Shown here: in pieces, positions 31,901 to 42,054 of the stretch
Layout of the letters: the number at the start of each line of letters is the position of its first letter
Numbering within the stretch: the stretch's first letter is position 1
Assembly: GCA_029582165.1 (NCBI GenBank)
Contig: CM055879.1
Span: forward strand, 31,034,830-31,098,829
DNA length: 64,000 bases
Reading direction: 5' to 3'
DNA from: Portulaca oleracea
Lineage: Eukaryota; Streptophyta; Magnoliopsida; Caryophyllales; Portulacaceae
Notes under the pieces: model-generated
Database searches by the model: none
Told to the model about the DNA's origin: nothing
What the model saw: the letters and a program-made list of their open reading frames with translations, nothing else
Made by a program: the position numbers and the translations under genes

Positions 31901-33536
31901 GAAATGTCAGAGGATCATGCAGAGAAAAACTTGGAAGCTCGAACAGAATCATACCTAAAAGACATAGTTCTCCCCAACATATCCAACTCCATCTCAGCAC
32001 TGCACAAATGTGAGAGCCTTCTACCCACTGCAGAGGACATCGGTCTGATCAACAGACTAATCACTGCAATTGCGAACAACGCAAGTAAAGAGCAGCTGTC
32101 CTCTGGTCTGTCCAAACTCGAGCGCAATTTCCCGCCAAAACACCTGTCAGAAACACCAGCAGAAGACTGGTGGGGAAACTGTCTGTCAGTGTTGAGCCTC
32201 GACTTGTTCCAGAGGGTTTTGTCGGCACTCAAATCCAAGGGCCTGAAACAGGATCTGATCAGCAAGATTCTGATACACTACGCACAGACGTCTCTGCAAG
32301 GAATGGTTGTCAGGGACCTGCAACTCAGAGGGAACTACCTGCAGGACTCAGAACTGCTGAAGAAACAGAAGGTGATTGTGGAAGCAATGGTGGGTTTGTT
32401 GCCTACGCAAGCAAGGAAAAGCTCGGTCCCAATGGCATTCCTATCGAGCCTGCTGAAGAGTGCGATTGTGTGTTCAGTTTCTGCTTCGAGTAGGGCGGAT
32501 TTGGAGAGGAGGATAGGGTTGCAGCTCGACCAGGCAATCCTCGAGGACATACTTATCCCGGCTGCTTCATATGGGAATGCTCAGATTGGTCCCATGTATG
32601 ATACTGAGTCTGTGCTGAGGATCTTCTCCATTTTCCTCAACTTGGATGAGGACGACGATGATGATGAGGAAGATGGGAATAATCAGGTGGGGGATGAGAG
32701 TGAGATGATGTATGGGTTTGACAGCCCTGGGTCTCCTAAGCAAAGCTCAATCTTTAAGGTGTCAAAGTTGATGGACAATTACTTGACTGAAGTTGCTTTG
32801 GACCCAAACTTGACACCATCCAAGTTCATTGCTTTGGCAGAGCTACTGCCTGACCATGCTCGTGTTGTCACTGATGGGTTATACAAAGCTGTTGATATTT
32901 TTCTCAAGGCAAGCCAAATTTAGTTTCTTCCCTCTTTCCTGATCTTGGCAATATGTTGGTAAAAGTGCAATATCTATCACTAATGTGCAGGTTCATCCGA
33001 ATATCAAGGAGTCAGAGAGGCAGAGATTATGCAAAACAATAGACTGTCAGAAGCTCTCCCAGGAAGCATGTAGCCACGCAGCACAGAACGAACGTCTGCC
33101 AGTGCAAATGGCGGTCCAAGTGCTCTACTTTGAGCAAATCAGGCTGAAGAACGCGATGAATGGAGGCCAAAACCAGACCTTTTTCGGGTCATCACTCAAC
33201 AGTTACAACTTTCCTCACAGATCAGTGAGTGGAGCAGCAAGCGGAGCCATCTCACCAAGGGACAACTACGCGTCAGTCAGAAGAGAGAACCGAGAACTCA
33301 AGCTGGAAGTGGCTAGGATGAGGATGAGACTGACAGACTTGGAAAAAGATCATGTGTCAATGAAACAGGAGATGGTGAAGCCGCATGCTGCGAATAAGGT
33401 GTTGAAGTTGTTTGCTAGGAAACTCAGCAAAATACATGCCCTCTTTCGGATAAACACACACAGGGCTGTAGGGTCTAAGACAAACTCAGAATCGCGATTC
33501 TTCTTTCAGAGAAGGAGGCGCAATTCAATGGGATGA
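25883..33536 (+). CDS. BTB/NPH3 (NPH3/RPT2-like, NRL) protein, four exons, 643 codons
   Basis: Substrate-adaptor-like protein of the plant NRL family (BTB for cullin-3, NPH3 domain, C-terminal coiled coil), whose members act at the plasma membrane in phototropin signalling and auxin-carrier placement. Exons: 25883-25995, 31504-31570, 31703-32908, 32991-33536. A tryptophan codon is split TG|G between exons 1 and 2; the junction ...SQW-PVSDVSSDLTVDV matches related proteins. BTB approx. residues 43-150 (SSDLTVDV, FALHKFPLVSRSGRVR, ELAAKFCYGINVELTVSNVA). NPH3 domain from DWWGNCLSVL (about 214) to SQEACSHAAQNERLP (about 485-499). Coiled coil 558-590 (NYASVRRENRELKLEVARMR). It ends RRRRNSMG. Intron 1 is 5.5 kb; intron 3 is GC-AG. 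Family wording is closest to the At5g48800 type (from memory). Exons 2-4 are near certain; exon 1 is likely. Confidence 0.93.
26041..26230. repeat. inverted-repeat element (AAACCATCTCAA family), copy 1
   Basis: The left end TGAAACCATCTCAACCAAAA and the right end are inverted copies over about 35 bp. The interior holds TATATTCTAACGCGCCC and GTATTGAGTTTCGAACC. Common plant repeat type; class not assigned. No clear TSD. Confidence 0.6.
28587..28822. mobile_element. Stowaway-like MITE in intron 1
   Basis: TA-flanked; ends CTACCTCCGTTTTG and GAACGGAGGGAG; interior GACCGTTAATATCTT and ATTAGATTCGTAATAAAAAA as in the other copies. Confidence 0.88.
28960..29125. repeat. inverted-repeat element (AAACCATCTCAA family), copy 2, block order swapped
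   Basis: Contains TATTGAGATCCGAACCTGAA, then CACAATCAAAAGTTTAAGTT, then TATTTTATACTCTAAC: the same blocks as at 26041-26230 but in the order B-A rather than A-B. Confidence 0.5.
30355..30538 (-). mobile_element. solo TRIM LTR, 184 bp
   Basis: Reverse complement starts TGTTAGGATTCACCC and ends CCCCCACA, matching the LTR at 8869-9051 throughout (GGTATATAA, CAATTGATTTTA, CTTTGGTTGA). Flanked by CAAAT and CAGAT (4 of 5). No interior: a solo LTR inside intron 1. Confidence 0.82.
31504..31570 (+). CDS. NPH3-like gene, exon 2
   Basis: One base plus 22 codons: PVSDVSSDLTVDVGPATFAL then HK, the beginning of the BTB fold. Acceptor TTTCAG, donor AAA|GTAAGT. High confidence because the motif S-D-L-T-x-x-V-x-x-x-x-F-x-L-H-K is diagnostic. 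Confidence 0.95.
31703..32908 (+). CDS. NPH3-like gene, exon 3
   Basis: 402 codons from FPLVSRSG to VDIFLK. Includes the rest of BTB and most of the NPH3 domain, with an acidic run (DEDDDDDEED) between the QLDQAILEDILIP and FKVSKLMDNYLTEVA blocks. The family motif L-Y-R-A-I-D-x-Y-L-K reads LYKAVDIFLK here, with Phe in place of the conserved Tyr. The donor is GC (AAG|GCAAGC). Confidence 0.97.
32909..32990 (+). other. GC-AG intron of the NPH3-like gene (82 bp)
   Basis: Begins GCAAGC and ends TGTGCAG. Reading through would hit a stop 5 codons in. No GT donor keeps the reading frame and the conserved K|VHP junction, whereas AAG|GCAAGC matches the known GC-donor consensus. Confidence 0.88.
32991..33536 (+). 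CDS. NPH3-like gene, exon 4
   Basis: 181 codons and stop. C-terminal end of the NPH3 domain (CKTIDCQKLSQEACSHAAQ, LPVQMAVQVLYFEQ), linker, coiled coil (RRENRELKLEVARMRMRLTD) and basic tail. The acceptor is TGCAG|GTTCATCC; the ATG six bases upstream belongs to the intron. Confidence 0.97.
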   Translation, partial: VHPNIKESERQRLCKTIDCQKLSQEACSHAAQNERLPVQMAVQVLYFEQIRLKNAMNGGQNQTFFGSSLNSYNFPHRSVSGAASGAISPRDNYASVRRENRELKLEVARMRMRLTDLEKDHVSMKQEMVKPHAANKVLKLFARKLSKIHALFRINTHRAVGSKTNSESRFFFQRRRRNSMG

Positions 33537-33740
33537 GATTAGGTGTGTGTTTGTGTGAATATGAATGGAAGTGTATATATACTACCATGTTGAATTTGTC
33601 AGCCTTCTGTACCCTGTGATTCTTTTAATATGAGTTAGAAGTTTTGAGCATTCAAAAATGTCATCCCTTAATGCAATGTCTTATAATCACAGCAAGGCTA
33701 CTTAGTATGGATCTCATTAATAATAGAAATAAAGTTCCAT
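33537..33740 (+). terminator. 3' untranslated region and possible poly(A) signal
   Basis: Follows the TGA stop. AATAAA at 33728-33733 is a plausible cleavage signal about 190 bases downstream. Inferred. Confidence 0.4.
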
Positions 33741-36134
33741 GTAAACTGACTACCTTCTTGTGGCCTACTCATTTACCATGGTATAATACTAATAATGGGG
33801 AATTGATCATATGAGCATGGGCCTTTTATGAACATATGAGCATGGTTGGATTTCCGACGGACATCAATTATGAAAGTTGGACATTAAGTATTGTTTTCGT
33901 ATATATGAAGTATAAAGGTTGGACATCAACATTTGATGTCCGCCAAGCAAAATTTGTATTTCCCTTTGCATACTTGATGTCCACGGAAACAATACTTGGT
34001 GTTCACCTTTCATACTTGATGTCCACAAAAATATCACTTGATGTTTGCTAAATATCTAATTATGTTCACATGCTCACCAAAAGGTCATATGGTCATATTA
34101 TCAGTTCCCTTAATAATGATATCAACATATTAAGGAAATATTTAGACTACCTCTAACACACAAAAAAAACAAAAATCTCTTTGGATTCCAAAGATTACCA
34201 AGGGTTGGATGATTGGATCTATCATCATATGAAGTGCACTAATTAGGGTAATTAGTAACAATGTATCTGATCAAATTAAGTATTGGACATGATCCCACTA
34301 ACATATTCAGTCAGAAGTCTTACATTACCAGCACAGGAACAATTTGTGGGCTGGGGTAAAAGCAATTACCATGCAGAAGCATGCGAAAGCACAATCATTG
34401 TTGATTGCAATACGATTATTGAAAAACATGGATTAATCATTTGATGATGAGTGATTAAAATTAATCAATGCAGGGAATTTAGGGTAGACAAAACGAAATG
34501 GCTTATTATGATAAACAAGCGTGGAATAACATAACCTTTTATTTGTAGCAAAAGCACAAACACTATCAATGTTTCCCCCAACTTTGCTATATAGTATATA
34601 CCATCCAATGGTAGCCCAAAAGGTGTAGAAGCCTTTTTGTAATTTCTTTTTGTTTAAAGGAAAAAAAAGGGAATTTTTATAGAGGTTGCTTCATATCTAA
34701 TATCATGTTTTCTCCTGTCGAAAAATTTTGGATTAATTAGCGCGTTGGATTAGTGCAATTTATTATGTGCTCCTGGAGCATGTGTTTCAAATATGGTCGT
34801 TGTTTACTCTCAATAACATAATCATTCACCGATACCTACCCGTTGTTTACTCCCAATAACATAATTATTTACTCATCCTTACACGGAGCACATGGTATCT
34901 TTGTATTTCCAATTTGTTCACAATTTTATTTCTTTGTTTTCTTTTATCTTGTTTCTTGGTTAGTTAGGGAGGTTGGTTATAAATAACCTACCTCTCCCTC
35001 TTGTATCTTTGAGTAGAGATTCATCAATAATATCATTTTTCAAATCTCTCTCCCTCTTCTCTCTTTTAGTTTCACCAAATTGGGTGAAATTTAACACAAT
35101 AACATAATTATTTACTCATCCTTACACGGAGCACATGCTCCAGGTGCATGGAATATGAATTGTTCGATTGTATAGATCTTTCTACTCCCATAACTCAATA
35201 AGAACTAAAATATAGTTTGATTATGTTTTGGGATTAAGTTTGTATGTGTTTCACGACAATCCTATGGTTTTCAGATTTAGATTTGGATCAACCAAACTAG
35301 TTAGTCGACCTAGGATTTTACTACTAGGAGTATCATGCTCTTATACTTTATCTGTATAATTTTATGAACATATGAGTATAACTTTATGAACACACATGTA
35401 TAGATTTATGAACATACTAATAAAATTAACAAGTATACACGTGTTTATAAAATGAAAGTCGTAAACTCTTAAAGTTTTAAGTGTATGGTAATGTATATCG
35501 ATTATGAACTGATCAAAGAACGAAATTTGTATGTATATAAATTTATACATGTGAATTCATAAAATTACACACATGCTTATAAAATTCATATCCATGAACT
35601 GATCAAGTAACTTTGATAGAGTTTTTTTTTTTTTTTTGAACCCAACTTTGAGAGAGTTATATCTTAGCTAAACTTTATTGAAAAACAACATTTAGTTTGC
35701 AAAAATTAAACTATAAAAGAATAATCCGTACTTTGGGGGTACTGAGAAAAATAATTTGAACTTAAAACTTTATTATAGGTGAGCTGAAACGCCTTTTATT
35801 TTTAGTATCAACTGTTGAGTTCAGCTTGTCGGAAAAGTCACCTTGTAGTGTCGATATTACACATGCATGATTTTTTTTTTTTTTGCAGCTCGAAATGTGT
35901 GCTCCACATCATGTATAATATTGTTACTGTCAAGTCATTTTTTTCGACAAGTTCAACTCAGTGGTGGATACCAAAACTAACAGGCGTCAAAATTCAGTTC
36001 ATTCATTACAAAATCGTAATTTCGAATTATTTGTTTTCCATTTCTCCAAATATTGATTTTTCTCCTTCCAATTTTCCTTATTTTGCAAGGATGGGAGTGA
36101 ATTGTTGCAGTAGCAATTTCCCAATATAATCCCA
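33741..36134. other. intergenic, AT-rich, with short direct repeats
   Basis: 33780-34080 has repeated TTGATGTCC/GGACATCAA words. A 39-bp sequence (starting ATAACATAATTATTTACTCA) occurs at 34856-34894 and again at 35097-35135; between them is LTR-like sequence with TATAAATAA (34979-34987). 35340-35600 has repeated TTTATGAACATA-like words. T-runs at 35621 and 35870. No gene seen. Confidence 0.45.
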
Positions 36135-36385
36135 TAAAAATAAGGGTTATTGACCTATAAGGACGACCCAAAAGCCAATTTGGCACTTTAGTACTGCCTG
36201 GACTAAGAAGTTCTAATTTTCAACTAAATGTGGGGCCATTTTTAGCCGAGTCATCTTCCTCCTCTCTCTCTCCTAATTTTCATCTCCCTCCTCTTCTCTC
36301 TCTACCAAAACAGGGGAAGGCAGCAACCCCTCTTCATTTTCACTCATCCAAACACCACCCATCATCATCACACCCAAAGCAAACA

Positions 36386-36610
36386 ATGCGTTTCTTCATC
36401 CTTCTTCTCCTCTTTCTTCAACTAAGCTCCATCAATGGCAGAGTATTGCCCGAGTACCAAGCTTTACTGGGCATAAAGTCCGCCATTACAGACGACCCAC
36501 AAAACTCTCTCTCCTCCTGGAACCCCACCACCGACCATTGCACTTGGGGCGGCGTCACCTGCTCCTCCAAATCCATCAATCAATTTTGTTCGGACGACAT
36601 TACAACATAG
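36386..36610 (+). pseudogene. captured N-terminal fragment of a BAM1/CLV1-like LRR receptor kinase
   Basis: The frame starts MRFFILLLLFLQLSSINGRV (signal peptide), then LPEYQALLGIKSAITDDPQN, SLSSWNPTTDHCTWGGVTCS: the LRRNT_2 cap of BAM1-type LRR-RLKs, with the W-x-G-V-x-C motif. After about 63 codons homology stops, before the first LRR, and the frame ends at 36608-36610. The CT-rich leader before the ATG is probably captured too. A complete family member has about 1000 residues, so this is a fragment carried by the Pack-MULE, not a receptor. Confidence 0.85.
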
Positions 36611-36904
36611 TAATAGCGGTACTAATAATTAAAGAAATTAAGCAATAATCTATTCTTTGTCCCAAGAACAGGGCATCTTTCAATCCCTTCCCAAAATATC
36701 ATACAATTATACAAATACTTAACAAAACAACCAAAAATGGATCTATACACATAAAAACAACATGTGTTACCCTCCACCAATCAAAACAAATCATGGCAAA
36801 TTCTGATGATGAAGAGCTTTATACAAAGCTGAATCAGAATGGACTCCCTGTTTTTCTTCTTCTTTTTCTTCTTCAATTCCGTCATACAAAATTTAATATT
36901 TGTA

Positions 36905-37065
36905 ATCCTATAGTAAACCTAGGTTATCCAAATAGTTATCCTTGATTATCAATATAGTAAACCTAGGTTATCCAAATAGTTGTCCTTGGTTATCAATATA
37001 GTGAACCTAGGTTATCCAAATAGTTATCCTTGGTTATCAATATAGTAAACCTAGGTTATCCAAAT
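36905..37065. repeat. 44-bp minisatellite, about 3.6 copies
   Basis: Unit beginning ATAGTAAACCTAGGTTATCC, followed by AAATAGTTATCCTTGATTAT; copies are nearly identical. Each contains the palindrome AACCTAGGTT. Inside the Pack-MULE. Confidence 0.9.
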
Positions 37066-37404
37066 ACCACTGGACTACAAATGCTTATTTCCTATGCGAT
37101 TAATGTCGTTGATGTAGTTTGTTTCAATCAGCTTATGCTTTGTAGACAAACCTTGCAATTGGTCGGTTACCATTACTTGAGTCACATGGTGTCTTCCAAT
37201 GTTTAAATCTTAATTAAATGGGTTTGTTGGTGGTTTGATGGTGGTGTCGGGGCTGGAAAGGGAGCAAAACAGAGGGGGTTGGGAGGTTCGGTGGGGGTGT
37301 TGGGGCTGCAAGGTGTTCCCTTGCTTCTTCTTGCTTTTCCACACGGTTGAGCAGCTCCTTCGAATCCGAGGAAAAAGAAAATGCAGATTAATCTTGGTTA
37401 TGTT

Positions 37405-37416
37405 CTTCTTCTTCTT

Positions 37417-37446
<30 letters not shown>
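37405..37446. repeat. (CTT)n microsatellite
   Basis: About 14 consecutive TTC/CTT units; accounts for the lysine- or phenylalanine-run frames on both strands. Confidence 0.95.
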
Positions 37447-37447
<1 letters not shown>

Positions 37448-37989
37448 TGTTGCTGCTTTCTTCTTTTTCTTCTTCCTTCTTCTTTTGCACCCATATTCCT
37501 CTTCACAACCCCATCTGAACCCCATTGCTTGGAATTGTTTTTTTAGGCAGCGAATAACTTGACGGGCAGCAAACAAAGAGTGAAAATGAAGAGAGGTTGT
37601 TGTCTTCCCCTAATTTGGCAGAGAGAGAAGAGGAGGGAGATGAAAATTAGGAGAGAGAGAAGAGGAAGATGACGGCTAAAAATGGCCCCACATTTAGTTG
37701 AAAATTAGAACTTTTTAGTCCAGACAGTACTAAAGTGGTGAATTGGCTTCTGGGCCGTCCTTGTACGTCAATTACCCTAAAAATAACTACCGAATAAAGG
37801 ACCAATAGTAGGCCCAATAAAATGGGCTACGCTCGGCCTACAAAATGGGTTTCCGCCTGAAAAAAAGTTGGAGAGCATTCTACATTTCTAATCAATCCTA
37901 GTCTCCTAGATGTGCTATGTTCAAGACAAAATAATATGAGCCTACGCCCTGCAGCACATCCTTAAAATTTTTTATTTTTAAATTTTTTA

Positions 37990-38246
37990 CTCCCTCCATT
38001 CCATATTAATTGTCATAATTTTGACTTTTACGGTCTCGAATGTCACTCTTTAATAAATAATTTCTCATATAGTATGTTATTAACAAATGTAATATTATAC
38101 TTTTATGATAATATTTTTCGCTACGAATCTATTGGTGGTAATTTTATATAGAAACTCATTACATATATTGAGAAATTTATGGTCAAAATTTTTGAAATTT
38201 AACTGCACAATTTCCAAAGACGATAATTAATATAGAACGGAGGGAG
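37990..38246. mobile_element. Stowaway-like MITE
   Basis: TA-flanked, ends CTCCCTCCATTCC and GAACGGAGGGAG; interior with TTTTTCGCTACGAATCTATT and TGGTCAAAATTTTTGA. Lies 213 bp right of the Pack-MULE. Confidence 0.9.
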
Positions 38247-38249
38247 TAG

Positions 38250-39134
38250 TAGTGAAAAACTAAATTGTATAGAGAAGTAAAAGATTGGCCAACTATTTAT
38301 CCACACATATTTTCAAAAACTTTGATGGATGGTTTTTTTTTTTTTGAATTATCATTAATTAATTTCTGACTCATTCAACTCTTTTAATTCGTTCTAGCTT
38401 TCACCAGCTAATTCTAACGCTTTCTAATTTTTTTCAAGTTACTTCCAACCCATTTCAACTTTTACTAGTTCCTTCGAACTGTTTCTAGTTGTTTCTAAGT
38501 TCCAAACTTCTTCCAACATGTATTATGTGGTGAGAAAATTTATGTGGTAGTATGTGTTTAATAAATTATAAAATTTTGGTGAAAAAATAATAAATTGTAA
38601 AATCTAACTTGCAGTATCAATACTAGGTGCTTTTTCAATAATTAGATAATTTAACTTGCCTTTATCTTTTATTATGTGGTGAAAAAAAATATGACTATTA
38701 AAATTTACTTCACAACATTCAAAATAAAAACTACAATATTGAAAATGAAACAATAATCCTATCAATTATGTAAAAATTAAAATTCATTCAAAATTAAACA
38801 ATTGACCTTTATGGAATCTTGATTAAAATATTTAAATCAATATGTCATTATTTATGATAAAATAAACGTTAATTGTAAGTTTGATAAGGAGAAGATTATA
38901 AAATAAAATTCTCATATGAGATAAAATCAAAGGCTATACATGACAAATGGAAGATGAAAATACACTATCATTTCATGCAATGGGCTCTATGAGTATATAA
39001 TAATTTGGATATTATTTGGCCTTAGCTTTTATTTTTTTGATAATTTGACATATTTTAACTATACCTAATGTTTGTTTTGTGATTGAAATTTTCATGGCAA
39101 CATGTAGGTTGCACAATTTTAGTCATCTTATGTA

Positions 39135-39183
<49 letters not shown>

Positions 39184-40500
39184 TCTAATTTTTCTGCAAT
39201 GTCAGTGATTTAATTGGTTTAATTAACAATTTTAGTCATCTATGGGTCCCATCAAATGGTGAAACCATAACAATTTTATGTTCTGTAGCGAATTAAAAAA
39301 AAAAGATCATTCTAATTTTTCTGCAATGTCGGTGGTTTAATTAAGAATTAATTTCTCCGTTAAAACTTTCATATTCAAATCGAATACCTGACCCATTGTA
39401 ACTGCAATCGTCCAAAATCGAAAGTTAGAAATTGGAGTCCCAACCCAGTATAACCGAATTATAGTTTCTTAATTGGTATGACACATGACTCTTAATTATA
39501 TAAAGAGTGATTCACGGACTTCTATCAATCAGAGCATTGATTGGTACATCATATAATACCTACATAGATCTACCAAAGTGTTAAAATTTTCAAAATAAAT
39601 TCATCAATAATTATTATAAAACTCTACATAAGTTTGCCAGTATTATTGTATAATTCATAAATATTATCAATCCATTTTTTTTTATACAAAAGTTCATTGT
39701 TAAAAATTGACATATTTTAGTACGTATGGTGGACTTAGGTAGGTCTGCCATGATGTAGAGTATAATTTGTGGTAAGGGCATACAGAATTTTTTTTATTCA
39801 CATTTTTTGTATCTTCTGATATTTAAAGCCTTGCCTTTTCAGTTTTGTTTATCAAATTTAACCTTAAAAATGTTTCATTTTAAAAATCCAAGTAAATTGC
39901 TTATCAAATCTCTTTATCACCACCACCAATTTATAAGAGCACTATTAGTATTTGCATATTGCATTATAACATTAATGCCACCAAAATTCCAACCAACCCT
40001 GCTGTAGTAACAACTTTACTAGAACCCTAACGAACACCTGTATAAGCAGAACTTTGCCATCGATTTAATTTACCTTGCTGATATTATGATTAACAAAAAA
40101 ACAAATTTGTTTTCATAATTATCATCACTTGTAATTACATATATAAAAATGTGTTTTCATAATTATAGCCCAAAGCTAAAAATATATATGCTTTACTATA
40201 ATTATAATATCTAATAAACTTACCATGAATTAGAATAGGGGTACGTACGTTTATCACTTAAACTCTTGACCTACATGTATTTTAAATTTTATGTATTTTT
40301 ATTTGAACAATTTTTCATATCTTTCATTTAATTATATAATTTATGTTATGATCTTTTTAATTTATACGTATATTAATATTTAATAATTTAGGTTATTTTT
40401 TTTAAAAATAATACTTATTTATCATATATCGTACATCGCACAGGTTTAAGACTAGTTTTCATAAAAACAAAGTATACAATCACACCAAAAACAACCTTCA
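38250..40500. other. intergenic, AT-rich; microsatellite and degenerate repeats
   Basis: 38390-38520 has degenerate TTCCAACT/TTTCAACT repeats. 39138-39182 is an (AAT)n microsatellite. ATTCTAATTTTTCTGCAATG occurs at about 39182 and again at 39310 (local duplication). No gene seen. Confidence 0.5.
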
Positions 40501-40504
40501 TTTT

Positions 40505-41350
40505 CTAACATCTAACTTTATTTGTCCAATTCAAAAGAACAAGCCAGGAATAAATGTCTTTTTAGAAAAGTGGAGACATGATAGAGAGTGTAGAGAGTGG
40601 AATCTATGGTAGCATGGGAGCAAATAAAATCTCTCAAATAGTCAACTATGAAGAACAAAAATCTCACACAACTTAAATAGGAAATAGGTAATGGTGAAAA
40701 TCTTTTACAACCCTTTCCAGCAATTTTGATTATTTTCAACTTTTTCTTGTTTCTTTCAACTCTTTGCTGTTTCTTTCAACTTTCACACAAACTCCTCCCA
40801 ATTGGTTTTCACAAACTGGTTCCAAATCTGTACAATTTTGACCAACTTGTCTAATACCCAACTCTATTTATCTTGCTTAAAACTTAAAAGAACATACCTT
40901 GTGTCAATGTCTTTTGAGAGAAGTAGAGATATGATAGGCAGTGGAGAAATCCATGCTAGCATGGGAGCAAATAAAATCTCTCAAATTTTAAAATATAAAG
41001 AACGAAATTTCATTTAAATTAAAAGATAGGGAATGATGGAAATTCTTTTCTGATCTGTCCAATAATTTTGATTATTTTCAACATTTCTTAGTTTCTTCCA
41101 ACTTAACAAACCTTTTTCGACTTTACAAATCTCTTCCAACTCTTTACAATTTTGACCAACTTCTTACAACATCCAACTTAAAATAACAAGCTTTGGATCG
41201 ATGTCTTTTTAGAAAAGTGAAGATATGATAGGGAATGCAGAGTGAGGAATCCATGGTAGCATGGAAGCAAATAAAATATCTCAAATAGTCAAATATGAAG
41301 AACAAAATCTCACGCAAATTAAGCAAATAATGACTTATAAGTACCTAACA
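40505..41350. repeat. tandem repeat of about 300-350 bp, three diverged copies
   Basis: Three copies share, in order, AGAAAAGT(G/A)GA-GA-ATGATAG (40564, about 40916, 41211), GGTAGCATGGGAGCAAATAA, TCTCAAATAGTCAA-TATGAA and AATTTTGATTATTTTCAAC. The minus-strand frames FLKRH and YHxFTFLKRH are shadows of the repeat. Confidence 0.8.
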
Positions 41351-41789
41351 AAATCAAGCCAGAAGACAATTTTCTTCGAGTGAATTTCTTACCTTTTCCA
41401 TTAGCATTGATCTACATCTACACAAGAGTTCTGAAGAAAGAAATACTCTACTTTCCAATACAAGATACCCAAAAATAGGAAACATAATAACTAAAATATA
41501 CAAGACAATATTTACCAAATATATGTCAATCCCTCAAATCCTCAATAGTACCTTCTATTTTATAGAAACTATTTTTGGGGACAATGTTTTTAGAAATGAT
41601 TGTCAGGTACCTTCTATTGTTTGTAAACTATTTTTAGGTGATAAATTTTCTTTGGAAACTATTTTTAGGTGATTTTTTCTTTTCAACTTAGTCCAAAATT
41701 TATAGAGACGGACCTTAAGCAGGGACCTTCTTGCAATAATATGAATTTTTGTTGTTTTTATGCAAACAACTTCAAATGAAAACTCTTAA
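41351..41789. other. possible arm of a Mutator-like element
   Basis: 41545-41690 repeats GGTACCTTCTATT and AAACTATTTTTAGGTGAT; similar inverted words occur at 42320-42430 (TACCTAAAAATAATTTTC, AAGATACC), so the MITE at 41790 may lie inside an older long-TIR element. Confidence 0.3.
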
Positions 41790-42054
41790 GGCCCCGTTCT
41801 TTTATACGGCTGGCTGCGGTGTGGAAGAAATGTGGTGGGTTGTGGTAGATCGTGGTGGATTGTGGTGGGTTGGGGAAAATTGTGGTGGGTTATGGTGGAA
41901 TATGGAAAGTTGAACTTTTAATAAAAAGATAAATTAAATTTTAAAAAAGTAGATTGTAGTGGATTGTGGTAGATTGTGGTGGATTATGGTGGAATATGGA
42001 ATGTTGCAGTGCGGTGTGACACTGCAGTCTGCCAGCCACATAAAAGACGGGGCC
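41790..42054. mobile_element. MITE of the GTGGT-rich family (copy 3), 265 bp
   Basis: Left GGCCCCGTTCTTTTATACGG-CTGGCTGCGGTGT and the complement of the right GGCCCCGTCTTTTATGTGG-CTGGCAG form good inverted termini. The interior is dominated by TGGTGGATTGTGG repeats. Flanks AACTCTTAA and AACTCAATA match at 6 of 9, so a TSD is uncertain. Confidence 0.75.

Larger units (their letters stand above)
36144..37777. mobile_element. Pack-MULE: Mutator-like element with 9-bp TSD carrying a BAM1-like gene fragment
   Basis: About 190-bp terminal inverted repeats: the left begins GGGTTATTGACCTATAAGGA, and the right, reverse-complemented, begins GGGTAATTGACGTACAAGGA. TAAAAATAA flanks both ends perfectly (36135-36143 and 37778-37786). 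The interior has a receptor-kinase 5' exon fragment (36386), a 44-bp minisatellite (36905-37065) and a CTT microsatellite (37405-37446). No transposase. Confidence 0.9.

Noticed and set aside
31915..32550. Frames on the minus strand and other plus frame inside the NPH3-like exon 3
   Set aside because: Shadows of the long conserved exon; no homology of their own.
36905..37065. Regular repeats with spacers, superficially like a CRISPR array
   Set aside because: The 44-bp unit repeats as a whole without variable spacers, lies inside a plant transposon, and no cas-like gene exists; it is a minisatellite.
37210..37546. Lysine-rich and phenylalanine-rich frames on both strands
   Set aside because: Produced by the (CTT)n microsatellite inside the Pack-MULE.
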